Below, one piece after another: positions 23,778 to 27,270 of a stretch of DNA of 27,270 nt. The position numbers and the translations under genes are program-made. Under the pieces are notes generated by a model, which did no database searches, was not told the origin of the DNA, and saw only the letters and a list, made by a program, of their open reading frames with translations. The DNA comes from SHLQ01 sp051011575 (GTDB taxonomy: Bacteria > Actinomycetota > Acidimicrobiia > Acidimicrobiales > SHLQ01). The stretch is from contig JBPCTR010000136.1 of the NCBI GenBank assembly GCA_051011575.1, forward strand, positions 1 through 27,270, read 5' to 3'. Every line of letters begins with the position of its first letter. Position 1 is the first letter of the stretch.

Positions 23778-25345
23778 GTGGTCACCTGGCGGTTGTCCGC
23801 CCAGTACTCGTCCTTCAGCAGTCGTTTGTAGAGCTTGCCGGTCGGGTGCCGGGGAAGTTCGGCGCGGAAGTCGACCGATCGAGGGCACTTCACCCCCGAC
23901 AGTTGATCGCGGCAGTGGGCGATGAGCCGAACCTCGAGAGCGCGGGCGGCGTCGGCGTCGGCGGGCATCTCGACCGGCTGCACGACCGCCTTCACCTCTT
24001 CGCCGTACTCGTCGTCGGGGACACCGAACACGGCCACGTCGAACACCTCGGGATGCATCGTTAGGGCGTTCTCGGCTTCTTGCGGATACACGTTCATCCC
24101 GCCGACGATGATCGTGTACGCCTTGCGATCGGTGAGGTAGAGGTACCCGTCTTCGTCGACCCAACCCACGTCACCGAGCGTCGACCAGCCGTTGTCGAGG
24201 TGAGACTCGGCGGTCTTCTCGGCGTCGTCGTGGTATTCGAACGTGCTTCCGTCGGAGAAATACACACCCCCCTCGGTGCGACTCGGGCACTCGTTGCCAT
24301 CGGCGTCGACGATGTGCAGCACCCCGAGCATTGCTCGGCCCACGGTTCCCCGGTGGGCCAGCCACTCTTCGGAGTTCGCGTAGGTGAGGCCGTTGCCCTC
24401 GGTGCCGGCGTAGTACTCGTGGATGATCGGACCCCACCACTCGATCATGCGCTCCTTCACGTCGACCGCGCAGGGCGCGGCGGCATGAATCGCGCTTTCC
24501 AGGCTCGACACGTCGTACCTGTCGCGCGCAGCACGGTCGAGCTTGAGCATCCGCACGAACATGGTGGGCACCCACTGGCTCATCGTGACCCGGTGGGTCT
24601 CGATGGCGGCGAGCGCGTCCTCGGCGTCGAATCGCTCCATTACCACGACCGTTCCGCCCGTTCGATGGATCGCGCGGCAGAACCGCAATGGCGCGGCGTG
24701 ATAGAGCGGCCCGGGGGAGAGGTAGACGGTGTCGGGGGTCATCCCGAAGAGGCCGACGCCCAAGCGGGTCACGCCATCGGATTGGCCGAGCGGTCCTGCC
24801 GGCGGGTCGGTCTTCACTCCCTTCGGACGACCGGTGGTGCCCGACGAGTACAACATGTCGGTCGATTCGACGCGGTCGAGGAGCGGAGTGGAAGGTTGAT
24901 CCGCCAGGGTGATCTCGAATGCGTCGTGTCCACTGACCGCGCCACCCACGGCGAGCCGCGCGATCACGTCGGGCGTCTCGGGAATGATCGACTCGGCGAG
25001 GTCACCCACGTACGGACTGACGATCATCGCCTTCGCTCCGCAGTTGTTGACGATGTAGGCCACCTCGCTGGCGTTGAGGCGGGAGCTGATGGCGGTGTAG
25101 ATCAGGCCGGCGTAGTGGCAGCCCCACATGATCGGCAGGTATTCGAGGCGGTTCTCCATGCAGAACGCAACGTGGTCTCCGGGTTCGAGTCCGATCGAGC
25201 GCAGCCAGTGGCTCAAGCGATTGGCGCTGGCGTCGAGTTCGGCGTACGTGAGCGTGTCGCCGGAACCGGCCATGACGACCGCCGGGTGGTCGGGACGGGT
25301 GGAAGCCACATGCCCGGGATAGTAAATCGGTGCGTCCTCGGACAT
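23774..25345 (-). CDS. fadD: Acyl-CoA synthetase (AMP-forming)
   Basis: A 523-residue AMP-dependent CoA ligase. The nucleotide motif YSSGTTGRPKGV is near residue 162, EYYAGTEGNGLTY follows, then the hinge region around residues 385-410 (STLGDVGWVDEDGYLYLTDR, then KAYTIIVGGMNVYP). The C-terminal catalytic lysine is in HPTGKLYKR. KAYTII replaces the usual KDMII but the aspartate-arginine hinge is kept. Actinobacterial relatives activate fatty acids or sterol side-chain acids; substrate is unknown. ATG at 25345 is chosen because the family starts there; a GTG at 25375 is ten codons upstream and neither has a good ribosome site. It leads an overlapping operon with the dehydrogenase and SDR, divergent from the alcohol dehydrogenase gene. 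Confidence 0.92.
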   Translation of the reverse strand: MSEDAPIYYPGHVASTRPDHPAVVMAGSGDTLTYAELDASANRLSHWLRSIGLEPGDHVAFCMENRLEYLPIMWGCHYAGLIYTAISSRLNASEVAYIVNNCGAKAMIVSPYVGDLAESIIPETPDVIARLAVGGAVSGHDAFEITLADQPSTPLLDRVESTDMLYSSGTTGRPKGVKTDPPAGPLGQSDGVTRLGVGLFGMTPDTVYLSPGPLYHAAPLRFCRAIHRTGGTVVVMERFDAEDALAAIETHRVTMSQWVPTMFVRMLKLDRAARDRYDVSSLESAIHAAAPCAVDVKERMIEWWGPIIHEYYAGTEGNGLTYANSEEWLAHRGTVGRAMLGVLHIVDADGNECPSRTEGGVYFSDGSTFEYHDDAEKTAESHLDNGWSTLGDVGWVDEDGYLYLTDRKAYTIIVGGMNVYPQEAENALTMHPEVFDVAVFGVPDDEYGEEVKAVVQPVEMPADADAARALEVRLIAHCRDQLSGVKCPRSVDFRAELPRHPTGKLYKRLLKDEYWADNRQVTT

Positions 25346-25459
25346 GGTCCGACCGTACGCGTTCGAGTCGGTCACCTGCCGAATCCGAGCCCGGCGGTCG
25401 GTGGGGAGAGCGGCTGCGACGCGTGCAAGAATGCGCTCGATCGATCACGGAGATGAGCC

Positions 25460-26545
25460 ATGCGTGCCGCCATCATGACCGAACTGCCCACGACCGCGTT
25501 GGTCGTCGCCGATGACGTCGAACTGCGACCAATCCAGCCGGGCGAGGTGCAGATCAAGGTGGCGCACAGCGGGATCTGCCACTCCGACCTGTCGATCATG
25601 AACCAGACCCTCCCCGGCACCCAACCGCCGGCCGTACTCGGTCATGAGGGTGCTGGTGTCGTGACCGATGTGGGTGACGGCGTCGAGCACGTGACGCTCG
25701 GCGATCACGTGGTGATCGCCTTCAGTCCGCCCTGCGGAGCGTGCCCTTCGTGCAACGAGCGGGCCCAAGCCAACCTTTGCATCACCGGAACGTTGACGAT
25801 GATGGCTCACGAGCAGTTCGTGTGGAATGACCAGACCGTGGGATCGATGGCCGGCTGTGGCACCTTTGCCGAAGAGACGATCGTTCCTGGCATCGCCGCC
25901 ATCAAGATCCCGAGCGACGTCCCGCTCGATGTGGCCGCACTCGTCGGCTGCGGCGTGACCACTGGCGTCGGCGGAGCGCTCAATGCGGCCAAGGTGGCGT
26001 CTGGCTCGTCGGTCGCAGTGATCGGTTGTGGCGGCGTGGGCGTCGCCGCCATCCAGGGAGCGCGCATCGCTGGAGCGTCGGCGATCGTTGCGCTCGATCT
26101 GCACGAGGGCAAACTCGACATGGCCAAGCAGCTCGGCGCAACCCACTCGGCCACCCCCGACCAGATCGAGGACGTGAAGCAGGAACTCACCGCGGGCGAG
26201 GGGTTCGACTACGTGATCGAGGCGATCGGCATCGGCGCCACCATGCGCCAGGCTCTCGACCTCACTCGGCGAGGAGGTACCACCTGTGTGCTCGGCGCCG
26301 GCAACCCCGAGGACACGTTCTCGATCAACGCCTTCGAACAGTTCTTCAACAACAAGACACTTGTGGGCTCGTGGTACGGCAGCGTCGACGTGCGCACCGA
26401 CTTCAACCGGTTTCTCGACTACTACCGAAATGGCGAACTCGACCTCGAGGGCATGATCTCACGCCGCCTCTCGATCGACGAGGTAAACGACGGCCTGGAC
26501 GCGCTGGGAGATCCAGCGGTGGTGCGTCAGATCATCGACTACTGA
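25460..26545 (+). CDS. Zinc-dependent alcohol dehydrogenase, class III-like
   Basis: A 361-residue medium-chain dehydrogenase. Catalytic zinc ligands: Cys40 in GICHSD, His62-Glu63 in GHE, and the later cysteine in LVGCGVTTG. Structural zinc cysteines are Cys92, Cys95, Cys98 and Cys107 (the last gap is one residue longer than in horse ADH). The NAD site is VIGCGGVGVAAIQGAR with an acidic ALDLHEGK strand end, which favours NAD(H). Class III relatives oxidise S-hydroxymethyl thiols or longer alcohols; some actinobacterial ones use a tightly bound cofactor. GGAG lies about 9 bases before the ATG. It overlaps the enoyl-CoA hydratase start by one base (TGATG), so it is part of a lipid or alcohol catabolic unit, perhaps oxidising a hydroxyacyl or fatty alcohol intermediate. 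Confidence 0.92.
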   Translation: MRAAIMTELPTTALVVADDVELRPIQPGEVQIKVAHSGICHSDLSIMNQTLPGTQPPAVLGHEGAGVVTDVGDGVEHVTLGDHVVIAFSPPCGACPSCNERAQANLCITGTLTMMAHEQFVWNDQTVGSMAGCGTFAEETIVPGIAAIKIPSDVPLDVAALVGCGVTTGVGGALNAAKVASGSSVAVIGCGGVGVAAIQGARIAGASAIVALDLHEGKLDMAKQLGATHSATPDQIEDVKQELTAGEGFDYVIEAIGIGATMRQALDLTRRGGTTCVLGAGNPEDTFSINAFEQFFNNKTLVGSWYGSVDVRTDFNRFLDYYRNGELDLEGMISRRLSIDEVNDGLDALGDPAVVRQIIDY

Positions 26546-27270
26546 TGCAGAACCGCGACCTCTGCCTGTACGAGGTGGCTGACCGCGTGGCCGTGCTCAC
26601 GTTCAACCGGCCCGACCGACTGAACGGCATGACCGGCGACATGGAGATGACCTACTACCAGCGTCTCCTCCAGGCCGAGGCCGACCCCGACGTGCGTGCG
26701 ATCGTGGTGACCGGCGCCGGGCGGGCGTGGTGTGCCGGTGCCGATCTGGCGGCCGCCGAGGGCGGGGAACCGCTCCCCAACACAAAACTTCCGACCACGA
26801 CACCTCTCGGTATCGACAAGCCGGTCATCGCTGCCATAAACGGCGCCTGTGCCGGAATGGGATTCGGCCTCGCTCTCATGTGTGACTTCCGCATCGCGGT
26901 CGACGGAGCCAAGTTCACAACCGCCTTCGCCCAACGGGGGCTGATCGCCGAGTACGGGCTTGCATGGCACCTCACGCAGATCGCGGGTCGGGCGGTTGCG
27001 CTCGACCTGCTGTTGACCGCTCGTGTCGCCCAGAGTGCCGAGATGCAGGCACTCGGGGTGATCAATCGGGTCGCTCCTGCCGGCGAGCTGATGGCCGAGG
27101 CGATGGATCTCGCCCGTATTCTCGCCGATTCCGTGTCGCCCGCGTCGATGGCCACGATCAAGCGCCAGGTGCTGGCACATCCGCAGCTGAGTGCCGAGGG
27201 GGCGATGGCCGAGGCCGACGACCTCATGCGGCAGTCGCTGCGGGGTCCCGATGTTCACGAGGGTGTGACC
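26545..27270 (+). CDS. Enoyl-CoA hydratase/isomerase family protein, C-terminus cut by window edge
   Basis: Crotonase-fold enzyme, 242 codons readable before the window ends; full members are about 260-280 residues. The ATG at 26545 shares one base with the alcohol dehydrogenase stop. Conserved features are LTFNRPDRLNGM near residues 18-29, the oxyanion-hole segment VVTGAGRAWCAGADL (about 53-67), KPVIAAINGACAGMGFGLALMCDFRIA (KPVIAAINGACAG and MGFGLALMCDFRIA), and an AQRGLIAEYGLAWHL stretch. That stretch has Glu where hydratases keep one catalytic glutamate; the first hydratase glutamate position reads GMG, so an isomerase or other crotonase role is possible. It would hydrate the product of the divergent acyl-CoA dehydrogenase. 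Confidence 0.9.
   Translation, partial: MQNRDLCLYEVADRVAVLTFNRPDRLNGMTGDMEMTYYQRLLQAEADPDVRAIVVTGAGRAWCAGADLAAAEGGEPLPNTKLPTTTPLGIDKPVIAAINGACAGMGFGLALMCDFRIAVDGAKFTTAFAQRGLIAEYGLAWHLTQIAGRAVALDLLLTARVAQSAEMQALGVINRVAPAGELMAEAMDLARILADSVSPASMATIKRQVLAHPQLSAEGAMAEADDLMRQSLRGPDVHEGVT

Noticed and set aside
24080..25456. 458-codon plus-strand frame opposite the acyl-CoA synthetase
   Set aside because: It is antisense to a gene with complete adenylate-forming motifs, and its composition is valine/glycine/histidine/aspartate-rich as in typical shadows.
1..27270. CRISPR arrays, tRNA/rRNA genes, insertion sequences, phage or defence genes
   Set aside because: No regularly spaced repeats, transposase or integrase motifs, terminal repeats or RNA-gene signatures were seen on either strand by eye.

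Overview
The window is high-GC DNA with tightly packed genes, many joined by ATGA or TGATG stop/start overlaps. An actinobacterium-type inositol-phosphate synthase, a DUF1876 protein, a split-barrel PPOX protein, tandem universal stress domains, DUF4389 and several FadD/acyl-CoA dehydrogenase genes point to an actinobacterium. The long isocitrate lyase and the marine-style gene mix make Acidimicrobiia (Ilumatobacter-like) my best guess, but that placement is inference. No rRNA, tRNA, CRISPR array, insertion sequence or phage gene was seen. No gene-free stretch exceeds 300 bases; the longest are 14820-15074 and 19852-20035.

Left block (1-3527, minus strand): a LysR regulator heads a co-directional cluster with a RidA-type 2-aminomuconate deaminase, ACMS decarboxylase and kynurenine 3-monooxygenase (cut by the window edge). 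Together these are steps of tryptophan/kynurenine breakdown through the 2-aminomuconate route. Inositol-3-phosphate synthase diverges from it at 3599 and has a readable sigma-70-like promoter. Next come a GNAT acetyltransferase and a PPOX-class oxidoreductase (minus), then a long-chain acyl-CoA synthetase (plus).

Central block (7.7-19.9 kb): a flavodoxin-like protein; a chagasin-like lipoprotein overlapping a phosphoribosyltransferase; a large secreted protein (beta-helix + DUF1996 + apiosidase-like domain); a membrane protein with two DUF4389 domains; DUF1876; a CtpE-like P-type ATPase; a tandem universal stress protein; and a 2-oxoglutarate/Fe(II) oxygenase. DUF1876, universal stress and this phosphoribosyltransferase family are hallmark members of the mycobacterial DosR/DevR dormancy regulon. 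Four intergenic sites in this block fit the DosR half-site geometry (GGGNC-N4-GNCCC, one with a terminal mismatch). The best is a near-perfect GGGACT-CA-AGTCCT at 15406-15419, upstream of DUF1876. I propose a DosR-like hypoxia/dormancy gene island; no regulator gene is present in the window.

Right block (19.85-27.27 kb): a 55-codon ORF and an isocitrate lyase of the long type lie downstream of an AT-rich region carrying an 11-bp perfect inverted repeat. A strong hairpin terminator separates them from a convergent operon of acyl-CoA synthetase, acyl-CoA dehydrogenase and SDR (minus). Divergent from that operon are a zinc alcohol dehydrogenase and an enoyl-CoA hydratase (cut by the window end). 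These five genes look like an acyl-CoA beta-oxidation set feeding acetyl-CoA to the glyoxylate shunt.
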